A stretch of 64,000 nt of DNA. It comes from Faecalicatena orotica (GTDB lineage Bacteria; Bacillota; Clostridia; Lachnospirales; Lachnospiraceae). Location of the stretch: assembly GCF_003149245.1 (NCBI RefSeq), contig NZ_QGDL01000001.1, positions 275,089-339,088 of the forward strand. The letters run 5' to 3'. The translations under genes and the position numbers were made by a program. This document shows, piece by piece, positions 1 through 7,368 of this stretch (positions are counted from its first letter, which is position 1; every line of letters starts with the position of its first letter). Below the pieces are notes generated by a model. The model had not been told where the DNA came from, did no database searches, and saw only the letters and a program-made list of their open reading frames with translations.

Positions 1-12
1 GTGATGCATCAC
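1..12. promoter_or_regulatory. Palindromic operator-like site, copy 1 (GTGATGCATCAC)
   Basis: A perfect 12-bp palindrome lies at the very left edge. Its central TGATGCATCA is identical to the palindrome in the promoter of the GntR gene. FCD-type GntR proteins bind short palindromes as dimers, so this is inferred to be a second operator. It may control a gene outside the window. Confidence 0.5.
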
Positions 13-38
13 CGGCTTTCAAAAATATGTCCAGATGG

Positions 39-671
39 TTATAAACCAATCTGAACATACCCTTCCTTCATTCTCTCAACAGCTGCACTCGTATGCTGGT
101 ACATACATTCCAACGCTTCTTCGTACTTCTTCGCCTCAACCAGCTTCAAAAACTTCTCATGTTCCTCTATGGGAAGATAGCTATGCTTCCTCACAATCTT
201 TCTCGAGCCTATCCTATACTGGCTGCGCACGCCTCTGTAAAAATCAGACAGCTGCTTATTCTGCAGCAGGTCAATCAGATAAACATGGAACTCTGCATCA
301 ACTTCCGTGTATGCCGAAATATCTTTCTGCTCCATAGCCCTCTTCTGCCTTACGATGAAAGCCTTCAGAACTAAAATATCGTCTTCCTCAATCTTATCAA
401 TAATCTTCGGCAGGACATAGTGTTCCACACATTCACGGCTCTGATAGATGTTTTGAATTGCTTTCATATCAATCCGCAGTACAGAAAATCCTACATTAGA
501 ATCAACCTCCAAAAGCCCTTCATTCTGCAGCTTCACCAGTGCTTCCCTGACAGGCGTGTAACTTAAGCCCAATTCCTTAGCACTCTTGCGGACACTGAAA
601 AGTGTCCCCGGCTCCGCTTCCATAATCTGTTCTTTCAGGCTCTCATAAGCCTGTTCTTTCAATGTTGGCAT
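39..671 (-). CDS. GntR-family transcriptional regulator, FCD subfamily
   Basis: A 210-residue DNA-binding regulator. Residues 1-70 form the winged helix-turn-helix typical of GntR proteins, with the recognition segment around SYTPVREALVKL. Residues 80-200 are an all-helical FCD effector domain with the usual metal/ligand residues D125, H129, H171 and H193. FCD regulators usually sense small carboxylates or sugar acids; the ligand here is unknown. I chose the ATG at 671 because AGGAAG lies 7 nt upstream. The frame extends to 731, but that longer start has no ribosome binding site and would include the operator and -10 box. It is divergent from the dihydroorotase gene. A TGATGCATCA palindrome next to its own -10 box suggests autorepression. 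Confidence 0.9.
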   Translation of the reverse strand: MPTLKEQAYESLKEQIMEAEPGTLFSVRKSAKELGLSYTPVREALVKLQNEGLLEVDSNVGFSVLRIDMKAIQNIYQSRECVEHYVLPKIIDKIEEDDILVLKAFIVRQKRAMEQKDISAYTEVDAEFHVYLIDLLQNKQLSDFYRGVRSQYRIGSRKIVRKHSYLPIEEHEKFLKLVEAKKYEEALECMYQHTSAAVERMKEGYVQIGL

Positions 672-720
672 ATAAAAACTTCCTTTACCTTTGTCTTGTC
701 TGTTTGCTTGTGATTTCTTG

Positions 721-730
721 TGATGCATCA
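721..730. promoter_or_regulatory. Palindromic operator-like site, copy 2 (TGATGCATCA)
   Basis: A perfect 10-bp palindrome directly abuts the -10 hexamer of the gntR promoter and would cover the transcription start. It is identical to the core of the site at the left edge. Inferred autoregulatory operator of the adjacent GntR protein. Confidence 0.6.
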
Positions 731-759
731 ATCATATCACTTGTCAGTACATTTGTAAA
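731..759 (-). promoter_or_regulatory. gntR promoter, TTTACA-17-TATGAT
   Basis: On the minus strand a -35 box TTTACA (754-759) and a -10 box TATGAT (731-736) are separated by 17 bp. The TGATGCATCA palindrome follows the -10 without a gap. The predicted leader is about 50 nt before the gene's ATG. Confidence 0.65.
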
Positions 760-1035
760 CCCCACAAATCAGACAAATATATCCAATAATTTTTGTGCAT
801 ATTTCACATTTATTCAAAGGGGTCAGACCCTTTTGCTCTCCATTTTCAGAATATTCTTAAATTAATAGAATCGCTATCTGTGGTCTGCCACACATGTGTC
901 TTTTTTATAACAATAATTGATTCCGTTTCAGTCCTATGTTACCATGAACACTAGATTTGAAAGAACCTCATCAAGTGTTCAGGCAGCTTCCGGCTATGTT
1001 TGGCCGTTGCTGGGGGTAATAAGGAGATTATTCTA
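760..1035. other. Intergenic region between divergent gntR and pyrC
   Basis: No gene is supported here. It contains a near-perfect odd palindrome, AAAGGGGTCAGACCCTTTT (816-834), and a weaker TGTGG/CCACA hairpin near 875-890 followed by a T-run. A weak candidate promoter for pyrC, TTGATT-17-TACCAT, lies near 918-946. The only clear signal for pyrC is the ribosome binding site AAGGAGA at 1021-1027. Confidence 0.45.
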
Positions 1036-2304
1036 ATGAAAATATTAATTAAAAATGGACGTGTTTTGAATCCGGCAACCAATACGGATGCCGTGCTTGA
1101 TCTTTTAACAGAAGACGCCTGCATTAAAGAAATTGGGACACATATAGACGCCACGGATACCGATAAGGTAATTGACGCCTCTGGCTGTTATGTCATGCCC
1201 GGGCTCATTGACATGCATGTTCACTTGCGCGACCCGGGATTCCTGTATAAAGAGACGATAGAGACTGGGACTCTTGCTGCTGCCAAAGGCGGATTCACCA
1301 CAATTGTTGCTATGGCCAATACAAATCCAGTTATTGATGATGCACACAAGCTGGAAGCAGTCTATGAGCATGCCCGCCAGTATTCTCCTATTCATGTGCT
1401 TCAGGCCGGCTCTGTTACCAAGGGGATGAACGGTTTAGAGCTGACCAATGCCCGGGCATTAAAAAATGCCGGGGCTCCTGTATTAAGTGAGGATGGAAAG
1501 ACGGTCATGAACGCAGCTCTGTTCCGCGAAGCCCTTTTAAACGCTGCTGCCCTGAACCTTCCTGTTTTAGATCACTGCGAGGATATCCATTTAAAGGGAA
1601 ATGGCGCACTTAACAGTGGTTCCATCGCAAAAAAACTAAAAGTAGAAGGGATTTCCAATGCCGTTGAGGACACTATCATAGCACGGGACATCCTGCTTGC
1701 GAAAGAGACAAACGCACGTCTTCATATCTGCCACTGTTCCACTGCAGATTCTATGAAAATAATAAAAGCTGCTAAAGAGGACGGCATTTCCGTAACCGCT
1801 GAGGTATGTCCTCATCATTTCACGCTTACAGACGAAGATATCCTTCCCGGAGACTCTAATTATAAGATGGCCCCTCCTCTCCGCACCCGGAAAGATGCTG
1901 ATGCATTAATAGATGGATTAAAAAATGGGACTATCGACGTAATTTCCTCCGACCACGCCCCACATGCCCTGTATGAAAAAACCGAAGACATCGCATCCGC
2001 CGCATTTGGCATCGTAGGTTTGGAAACTTCTGTTCCACTGACAATAACCGAACTTGTTATCCCCGGACACCTTACCCCTCTTCAGATGGCAGAAAAGATG
2101 AGTTATAATCCAGCCAAAATACTCGGGCTCGGGACGCGTGGCCTAAATGTGGGAGAAATAGCCGATATCACTGTCATTCATCCTGATATAGAGTTCGTAA
2201 TAGATAAGGATTCCTTTGCAAGCATGGGGCGCAATACCCCATTTCATGGGCGGAAGGTCCGTGGAAAAGTCCTGTTTACTATCTGTGAAGGGGTTATCTG
2301 TTAA
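1036..2304 (+). CDS. pyrC: Dihydroorotase, class I (PyrC)
   Basis: A 422-residue amidohydrolase predicted to interconvert carbamoyl-aspartate and dihydroorotate in pyrimidine synthesis, in the cytosol. The class I signature DMHVHLRDPG supplies metal ligands H61 and H63. Further conserved segments are the EDG loop, LDHCED, the CHCST segment and SSDHAPH with the catalytic aspartate. The length fits the family. I chose the ATG at 1036 because AAGGAGA precedes it by 8 nt; an in-frame ATG at 1000 has no ribosome binding site. It stands alone, with no other pyr genes beside it. It lies between a GntR regulator and microcompartment genes. A catabolic ring-opening role cannot be excluded, though the motifs are those of true dihydroorotases. 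Confidence 0.88.
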   Translation: MKILIKNGRVLNPATNTDAVLDLLTEDACIKEIGTHIDATDTDKVIDASGCYVMPGLIDMHVHLRDPGFLYKETIETGTLAAAKGGFTTIVAMANTNPVIDDAHKLEAVYEHARQYSPIHVLQAGSVTKGMNGLELTNARALKNAGAPVLSEDGKTVMNAALFREALLNAAALNLPVLDHCEDIHLKGNGALNSGSIAKKLKVEGISNAVEDTIIARDILLAKETNARLHICHCSTADSMKIIKAAKEDGISVTAEVCPHHFTLTDEDILPGDSNYKMAPPLRTRKDADALIDGLKNGTIDVISSDHAPHALYEKTEDIASAAFGIVGLETSVPLTITELVIPGHLTPLQMAEKMSYNPAKILGLGTRGLNVGEIADITVIHPDIEFVIDKDSFASMGRNTPFHGRKVRGKVLFTICEGVIC

Positions 2305-2486
2305 ACCAGAACAACTAAAATAACAATCACAAGATCTTTTACTCACAGGCAGCCTGTAAACAGTAACCATCATTCCCTATATTACGATATTTTTATCCAA
2401 AATTCCCTGTTTCTTTCCTCCGAAATATGTTATTATTATAACGTATTGTAATGAATAGCGAGAATCAATGAATGGAGAAGAAAGCT

Positions 2487-3836
2487 ATGAGTCTAATTGA
2501 AACAGTAAAAGATGCCGGTATTGTAGGAGCCGGTGGGGCAGGATTTCCTACACATGTGAAGTTAAACACAAAGGCCGAGTATTTTATCGTTAACGCTGCC
2601 GAATGTGAACCATTGATTGAGACAGACAAGTATCTGTGCAGGACCTTTGCCGATGAACTGATCAAGGGCATCACTTATATTGCCGATCATCTGGAAGCAA
2701 AGAAGCGCTACATAGCCCTGAAAGCAAAATACAAAGCCGAGATTGCCGCTTTAAAGGAAGCGATTGATAAGAATCACGCTGATATCGAGATTTTCGAGAT
2801 GCGCACTTACTATCCGGCCGGAGACGAGCAGATTATCGTACAGCAGGTGACAGGAAAGACCGTTCCTGAACGCGGGATCCCGATCGAGGTGGGCGCCGTA
2901 GTTGATAATGTAGGAACCGTACTGGGAATCTACCGTGCTGTTACTGAGGGAGCAAAGGTAACAGATAAGTATCTTTCCGTTGTCGGGGAAGTAAAAGAGC
3001 CGATTATGCTGAAAGTGCCGATCGGGACACCGATCCGGACATGTATAGATGCCGCAGAACTTAAGATTTCTGATTATGCAGTCATTCTCGGCGGCCCTAT
3101 GATGGGAAAAGTTTTCGCAGATGACAGTATGATCGACAAGCAGGTTGTAACGAAGACAACAGGTAACATTATCGTGCTTCCGAAAGATCATTACCTGATC
3201 AAGAAAACCCAGGTCCCGATTGAAAGACTGAAACACCAGGCAAGAAGCGCGTGTATCCAGTGCCGCATGTGTACGGATTTATGTCCGCGTTTCCAGACAG
3301 GGCACAGTATCAAGCCTCATCTTGTCATGCGTAATATCTGGAGGGAGGATATCATTGATTCCAATGAGGAGTTTGCAAAGAGCTTCGGCGATGCCGTGAA
3401 CTGCTCCAGCTGCGGAGTGTGTGAGATGTTCTCATGTCCGATGGGTCTTTCTCCGAGAAAAGTGAATGATTACATGAAGGGAAAGCTTCGTGAAAGAGGA
3501 ATCATGATTGATAAGACTCCGAATCCGACAGCAAGACCGACTATTGAACTGAACCGTATCCCGACTGACCGTCTGATCTCAAGACTGGGGCTTGCCCAGT
3601 ATAACGGACTGCATGCACACAGCTGTACAGAGTTGCTTCCCAAGGAAGTCTTTATCCCTCTGTCCCAGCACATCGGCAAACCGGCCGCTCCCGTTGTAAA
3701 GGCGGGCGACACCGTACATACAGGCGACTTGATCGGACAGGCTGACGATGCTGGATTATCTGCCAACATCCATGCAAGCGTAGACGGAACCGTAACCGAA
3801 GTAACATCCGGCGGCATCAGAATTAATGTAAACTAA
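2487..3836 (+). CDS. pduS: PduS/RnfC-like Fe-S flavoprotein of bacterial microcompartments
   Basis: A 449-residue protein related to RnfC and PduS, which in propanediol-type microcompartments is a flavin and 4Fe-4S reductase passing electrons from NADH to cobalamin or through the shell. The N-terminus has the glycine-rich nucleotide/flavin loop GAGGAGFPTHVKL. Two ferredoxin-type cysteine clusters follow, CxxCxxCxxxC starting at C256 and CxxCxxCx4C starting at C306. The C-terminal 70 residues resemble an RnfC-type biotinyl/lipoyl-like fold. I chose the ATG at 2487 because GGAG lies 9 nt upstream; an in-frame ATG at 2472 overlaps that site. The gene is followed 14 nt later by pduT. No enzyme core or other shell genes are seen nearby. 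Confidence 0.87.
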   Translation: MSLIETVKDAGIVGAGGAGFPTHVKLNTKAEYFIVNAAECEPLIETDKYLCRTFADELIKGITYIADHLEAKKRYIALKAKYKAEIAALKEAIDKNHADIEIFEMRTYYPAGDEQIIVQQVTGKTVPERGIPIEVGAVVDNVGTVLGIYRAVTEGAKVTDKYLSVVGEVKEPIMLKVPIGTPIRTCIDAAELKISDYAVILGGPMMGKVFADDSMIDKQVVTKTTGNIIVLPKDHYLIKKTQVPIERLKHQARSACIQCRMCTDLCPRFQTGHSIKPHLVMRNIWREDIIDSNEEFAKSFGDAVNCSSCGVCEMFSCPMGLSPRKVNDYMKGKLRERGIMIDKTPNPTARPTIELNRIPTDRLISRLGLAQYNGLHAHSCTELLPKEVFIPLSQHIGKPAAPVVKAGDTVHTGDLIGQADDAGLSANIHASVDGTVTEVTSGGIRINVN

Positions 3837-3850
3837 TGGAGGAATCAAAA

Positions 3851-4390
3851 ATGGGAAATTCAGTTGGAATGTTAGAATTATCCAGTATAGCAAAAGGAAT
3901 TGAAACATGTGACCACGTACTTAAGGCGGCTGAGGTTGAATTACTGAGGGCCTCCACCTTATGTCCGGGAAAATATATGATCATCATCGGCGGTGACACA
4001 AGCAGTGTCAATGCGGCAATGAGTGTAGGCGAAGAGATCGCAGGACCTTTCCTTGTGGACAAGCTTCTGATCGCAAATATCAGTGATCAGCTGATGCCTG
4101 CAATCAGCAGTACAACACAGGTACCTACAAGCGGGGCTGTCGGAGTCCTTGAATTTTACTCTGTCGCTTCTGCCATTGTTGCGGCCGATACGGCTGCAAA
4201 GGCTGCGGATGTACACCTGATGGAGATCCGCACAGGATTTGCCGTGGGCGGTAAAGGATTTATCACCATGTGCGGCGATGTCAGTGCAGTAACCGCTGCT
4301 GTGAAGGCTGCGGAAGAAGTCAGCGACCTGCTGGTTAACAGCGTTGTAATCCCGCGTCCTACAGATAAGCTTTACGAAGCTCTGATGTAG
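3851..4390 (+). CDS. pduT: PduT-like tandem-BMC-domain shell protein
   Basis: A 179-residue protein made of two BMC domains (about 1-85 and 97-179, the second starting at AVGVLEF), which trimerise to form a pseudohexameric shell tile. PduT proteins bind a 4Fe-4S cluster in the central pore through one cysteine per subunit. The matching residue is present here as C38 in TLCPGK. The fold and this cysteine match the Salmonella protein as I recall it. The ATG follows GGAGG at 3838-3842. The tight link to pduS fits the known PduS-PduT contact, in which electrons may cross the shell. The gene ends at a strong two-way terminator. Confidence 0.9.
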   Translation: MGNSVGMLELSSIAKGIETCDHVLKAAEVELLRASTLCPGKYMIIIGGDTSSVNAAMSVGEEIAGPFLVDKLLIANISDQLMPAISSTTQVPTSGAVGVLEFYSVASAIVAADTAAKAADVHLMEIRTGFAVGGKGFITMCGDVSAVTAAVKAAEEVSDLLVNSVVIPRPTDKLYEALM

Positions 4391-4431
4391 CAGATTTACC
4401 ACGAATATATAAAACGCCAAACAGTCACGAT

Positions 4432-4491
4432 AAAACAGCTGTCCCGGCTGCGTCCATGAATTGGATGACACGCAGCCGGAACAGCTGTTTT
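4432..4491. terminator. Bidirectional rho-independent terminator
   Basis: The 22-bp arms 4432-4453 and 4470-4491 pair with one mismatch around a 16-nt loop. They begin with AAAA and end with TTTT, so the hairpin works on both strands. It separates pduT from the convergent histidine kinase gene. Confidence 0.9.
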
Positions 4492-4524
4492 CATTATTAC
4501 AGGACTTGCTCATTGTCATCAGAC

Positions 4525-5544
4525 TTACTCAACAATCTGGGGCTTACGGTATAAGTCCAGCTTTACTTTTGTCCCCTTACCCACTTCAGATTCTACCGTC
4601 AGGCCGTGGTTTAATTTTGTGCAGATGGATTTGCACAGATACAGCCCTATTCCTGTAGACTTCTTGTCCTTCCTGCCATTATATCCGGTGAAGCCCTTCT
4701 CAAAAATCCTCGGGAGGTCTTCTGCCTGAATCCCAATTCCCGTATCTTCGATTATTAATACACCTTCCTTCAAGGGATCCATATAGATGGAGATAGATCC
4801 CTTATTCGTATACTTCAGGGCATTGGAAAGCAGCTGTTCCAGTACAAAAAGCATCCACTTTTCATCGGTAAGCACCCTGCCTTCGCATTCCCTGTAGTCC
4901 AGACGGATTCTTTGCAGGATGAAAAGCTGGGAATACTTTCTTACGGCCTGACGGACAATCTGGTCTGTCTCATACCAGTTCAGTGACAAATCTGATGACA
5001 TATCCTCCATACGCAGATAAGACATGACCATCTCAACATACTGCTCAGTCTTAAACAGCTCCATTTTCATGGAAGGGATAAATTCGGTCTGCTGCTCTTC
5101 CATCTCCTCTTCTTCAAAGGATTGTAAGAGCAGGCGCATCGCTGAGATTGGTGTCTTTATCTGGTGGGCCCATAAACTGTAATAATCCAGCATTTCCTGC
5201 CTGCTGATCCGACCGTTCGTCTCAATATCCGTTTTACACTGGAACAACTGCCGTATTTTTTCCTGATATAACTCCTCTGCCATATCACAGCAGCCCGGAA
5301 GTTCTCTCAATTCATCAGGCAGGGCCTCGAGTGCTTCCCTGACCCGGGATGTGTGCCGGCAGTATCTGACAAATCCTGCGATACATGCAGCGGCATATAT
5401 GACGGCTGACAGCAGTATTGCATATCCAAGTGCATCACTACTTATATTATGCAGATAAAGAATAAATGTAAAGATAAACAATATCAACAAATATACAACG
5501 AACAGGCCGCTTCTTGTTCTTAAATAAGAGATCAATTTTTTCAT
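4525..5544 (-). CDS. Sensor histidine kinase, intramembrane-sensing BceS type
   Basis: A 339-residue kinase with two closely spaced N-terminal membrane helices (about 13-32 and 39-59) and almost no outside loop, as in BceS/VraG-partner kinases that sense cell-envelope antibiotics through a transporter. The phospho-acceptor is H127 in WAHQIKTPI. The ATPase domain has N241 (N box), IEDTGIGI near 265 and the G2 box STGIGL near 296. Its ATG overlaps the stop of the response regulator gene (ATGA), so the two are co-translated. No BceAB-type transporter lies next to it; the divergent operon is PadR-HAAS-DUF4097. Confidence 0.88.
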   Translation of the reverse strand: MKKLISYLRTRSGLFVVYLLILFIFTFILYLHNISSDALGYAILLSAVIYAAACIAGFVRYCRHTSRVREALEALPDELRELPGCCDMAEELYQEKIRQLFQCKTDIETNGRISRQEMLDYYSLWAHQIKTPISAMRLLLQSFEEEEMEEQQTEFIPSMKMELFKTEQYVEMVMSYLRMEDMSSDLSLNWYETDQIVRQAVRKYSQLFILQRIRLDYRECEGRVLTDEKWMLFVLEQLLSNALKYTNKGSISIYMDPLKEGVLIIEDTGIGIQAEDLPRIFEKGFTGYNGRKDKKSTGIGLYLCKSICTKLNHGLTVESEVGKGTKVKLDLYRKPQIVE

Positions 5545-6212
5545 TCGATCAGGTACCCGATTCCTTTCTTTGTCACGATAAAGTTCTCCACGCCGATTCC
5601 CTCCAATTTTCTCCTCAGTCTGGTGATATTTACCGTCAGCGTATTGTCATCAATGAACTCGTCACTCTCCCAGAGCCTTTCCATGATTCTTTCGCGCTTC
5701 ACAATCTTTCCCGCATTTTCCATCAAAATCTGGAGAATCTTAAAATCATTCTTTGTCAGGTCCAGTTTCTGATCCTGATATATTACGGTGGCATCGTTCA
5801 GGTTCAAAATAACGCCCTGATATTCCAGTACGCTCAGTTGTCCCTGAAATGAGTACGTACGTCGAAGCAGTGCCTGAATCTTCGCAGTCAGGACATTTAA
5901 ATCGAAAGGTTTCTCGATAAAATCGTCCCCGCCCATATTCATCGCCATGACGATGTTCATATTGTCATTCGCCGAAGACACAAAAATGATCGGCACCTTA
6001 GATATCGTTCTGATCTGGCTGCACCAGTGGAACCCATTATAAAAGGGAAGAAGAATATCCATTAGGACAAGGTGGGGCCCGAATGAAATAAATTCCTCCT
6101 GTACATTCTTGAAATCTGTGACACAGTGTACTTCATAATCCCATCTTGTCAGATGCGACTGGATCGTCTTTGCAATTGTCAGGTCGTCTTCTACGATCAG
6201 TATTTTATACAT
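5541..6212 (-). CDS. OmpR/PhoB-family response regulator (BceR type)
   Basis: A 223-residue regulator. The receiver domain (1-115) has acidic residues at 9-10, the phospho-acceptor D52 and a conserved lysine in EKPFD. The winged-helix DNA-binding domain follows (about 128-222). I chose the ATG at 6212 because AGGAGAGAG precedes it; the frame remains open to 6305, but that extension has no start signal and an unrelated composition. It is the first gene of a two-gene operon with the kinase. Candidate targets are its own promoter or the divergent padR operon. Confidence 0.9.
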   Translation of the reverse strand: MYKILIVEDDLTIAKTIQSHLTRWDYEVHCVTDFKNVQEEFISFGPHLVLMDILLPFYNGFHWCSQIRTISKVPIIFVSSANDNMNIVMAMNMGGDDFIEKPFDLNVLTAKIQALLRRTYSFQGQLSVLEYQGVILNLNDATVIYQDQKLDLTKNDFKILQILMENAGKIVKRERIMERLWESDEFIDDNTLTVNITRLRRKLEGIGVENFIVTKKGIGYLIE

Positions 6213-6303
6213 CGATGCTCTCTCCTTATCTTCTAATACGGCCGGCACTCCCGGGGCCCTGTGCCGTTCACCCAAGGTTCCCGGCACGTTCTGAACTGTA
6301 ACC

Positions 6304-6333
6304 ATTATACTCTGCCTTGCACCCTGCTAACAA
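6304..6333 (-). promoter_or_regulatory. Promoter of the response regulator-kinase operon, TTGTTA-18-TATAAT
   Basis: On the minus strand, -35 TTGTTA (6328-6333) and -10 TATAAT (6304-6309) are 18 bp apart. The leader to the ATG is about 85 nt, more GC-rich than its surroundings. It contains a possible GTGCCG/CGGCAC hairpin. Confidence 0.55.
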
Positions 6334-6374
6334 GTTCTAAAGAAGATCTTTCGAAATTCTTTAGATTATATATG

Positions 6375-6403
6375 TTGACAATATATATTATATTTCATAT
6401 AAT
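6375..6403 (+). promoter_or_regulatory. padR operon promoter, perfect consensus TTGACA-17-TATAAT
   Basis: The -35 TTGACA (6375-6380) and -10 TATAAT (6398-6403) both match the housekeeping consensus, with the optimal 17-bp spacing. A promoter this strong normally needs repression, which fits control by the PadR encoded just downstream. Confidence 0.85.
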
Positions 6404-6405
6404 AT
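6385..6405. promoter_or_regulatory. Inverted repeat over spacer and -10 box, candidate PadR operator
   Basis: ATATTATA (6385-6392) and TATAATAT (6398-6405) form a perfect 8-bp inverted repeat with a 5-nt gap. It covers half of the spacer and the whole -10 box. PadR proteins bind AT-rich inverted repeats of this kind, so autorepression is inferred. Confidence 0.55.
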
Positions 6406-6457
6406 GTGTATAAAATATATATACAAAAATAAAACATATACAGAAAGGACTGATAAC

Positions 6458-6772
6458 ATGACCTTTACGCTGAATACACCGATGTTCGATTTTGTCGTCC
6501 TGTCGGTCATTGCAAACGGTGATGCCTATGGCTACCAGATCAGCCAGATCATCAAAAAAGCAGCAAACACGAAGGATTCCACACTCTACCCTATCTTGAA
6601 ACGGTTACAGGATAACCGGTATGTGGAGACTTATGACCAGCAGTTCCAGGGACGCAACCGGAAGTACTATTCCATCACGGATACGGGCCGGGAGCACCAT
6701 CAGGAATTATTAAAGGAATGGGACACTTATAAAACAACGATCGATGAGATTGTTAAGGGAGGGATTTCATAA
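6458..6772 (+). CDS. PadR-family transcriptional regulator
   Basis: A 104-residue regulator of the short PadR class: a winged helix-turn-helix with the family signature DSTLYPILKRLQ near residue 45, followed by a C-terminal dimerisation helix. Such proteins often repress envelope-stress or efflux operons and are released by antibiotics. The ATG at 6458 follows GAAAGG; an in-frame ATG at 6404 overlaps the -10 box and is rejected. The stop codon shares its last base with the ATG of the HAAS gene (TAATG), showing translational coupling. Confidence 0.92.
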   Translation: MTFTLNTPMFDFVVLSVIANGDAYGYQISQIIKKAANTKDSTLYPILKRLQDNRYVETYDQQFQGRNRKYYSITDTGREHHQELLKEWDTYKTTIDEIVKGGIS

Positions 6773-7368
6773 TGAACAAAACAGAATACATGAAGACGCT
6801 TGCCCACAGTCTGCGGCGCCTGCCAAAAGAAGACTATGATAAAGCAATTGATTATTTTGAAGAATACTTTGCGGATGCAGGGCCGGAAAATGAACAGCAG
6901 GCCATCGAGGATTTAGGCTCCCCTGCAGACGCAGCGAATGAACTGATTATTAACCTGGCCGTTAAAAATGCACAGGAACCCCCGAAAACAGTAAAACACG
7001 GACTGTCCGCCATCTGGATCGGCATACTTGGTGTATGTGCCGCCCCAATCGCACTGCCGTTAGCCTTTTGCCTTCTGGCAGTCATCATCTGTATGATTAT
7101 GGTAGCGCTACTTTTTATCTTATGTTTATTCCTTGCGGCTGTTGCCGTGGCTGCCAGTGGAATCGTCGGTGTATTCGGCGGGGCAGTCCTTCTGTTCTCA
7201 ACATTTGCCGATGGACTTGCAACAGTCGGTATGGGCCTGTTTGCATTAGGCGCCGGACTTCTGCTTGTTTACGGGGCCGTAATCTTCTGCCGCTGGTTTT
7301 TAAAGAGGGCATCCAGATCACTTGCCAATATTTCAAAGGGAGGAAAAAAGAATGAAAACAATCACTAA
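6772..7368 (+). CDS. HAAS (DUF1700) domain membrane protein
   Basis: A 198-residue protein. The N-terminal 65 residues form the helical HAAS/DUF1700 domain (a pattern like YFEEYFADAG plus AIEDLGSPADAA). Three or four hydrophobic membrane helices fill about 80-185. In Firmicutes this family occurs with PadR and DUF4097 proteins as an envelope-linked signalling unit; its exact biochemical role is not settled. It overlaps both neighbours, by 1 nt with padR and 17 nt with the DUF4097 gene, which shows a single operon. Confidence 0.88.
   Translation: MNKTEYMKTLAHSLRRLPKEDYDKAIDYFEEYFADAGPENEQQAIEDLGSPADAANELIINLAVKNAQEPPKTVKHGLSAIWIGILGVCAAPIALPLAFCLLAVIICMIMVALLFILCLFLAAVAVAASGIVGVFGGAVLLFSTFADGLATVGMGLFALGAGLLLVYGAVIFCRWFLKRASRSLANISKGGKKNENNH

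Noticed and set aside
875-915. Hairpin plus T-run as a terminator between gntR and pyrC
   Set aside because: The stem is only 5 bp and the T-run is separated from it. The flanking genes are divergent, so no terminator is expected.
6213-6305. N-terminal extension of the Bce-type response regulator
   Set aside because: The extra 31 codons have no start signal, contain leader structure, and are not part of the receiver fold.
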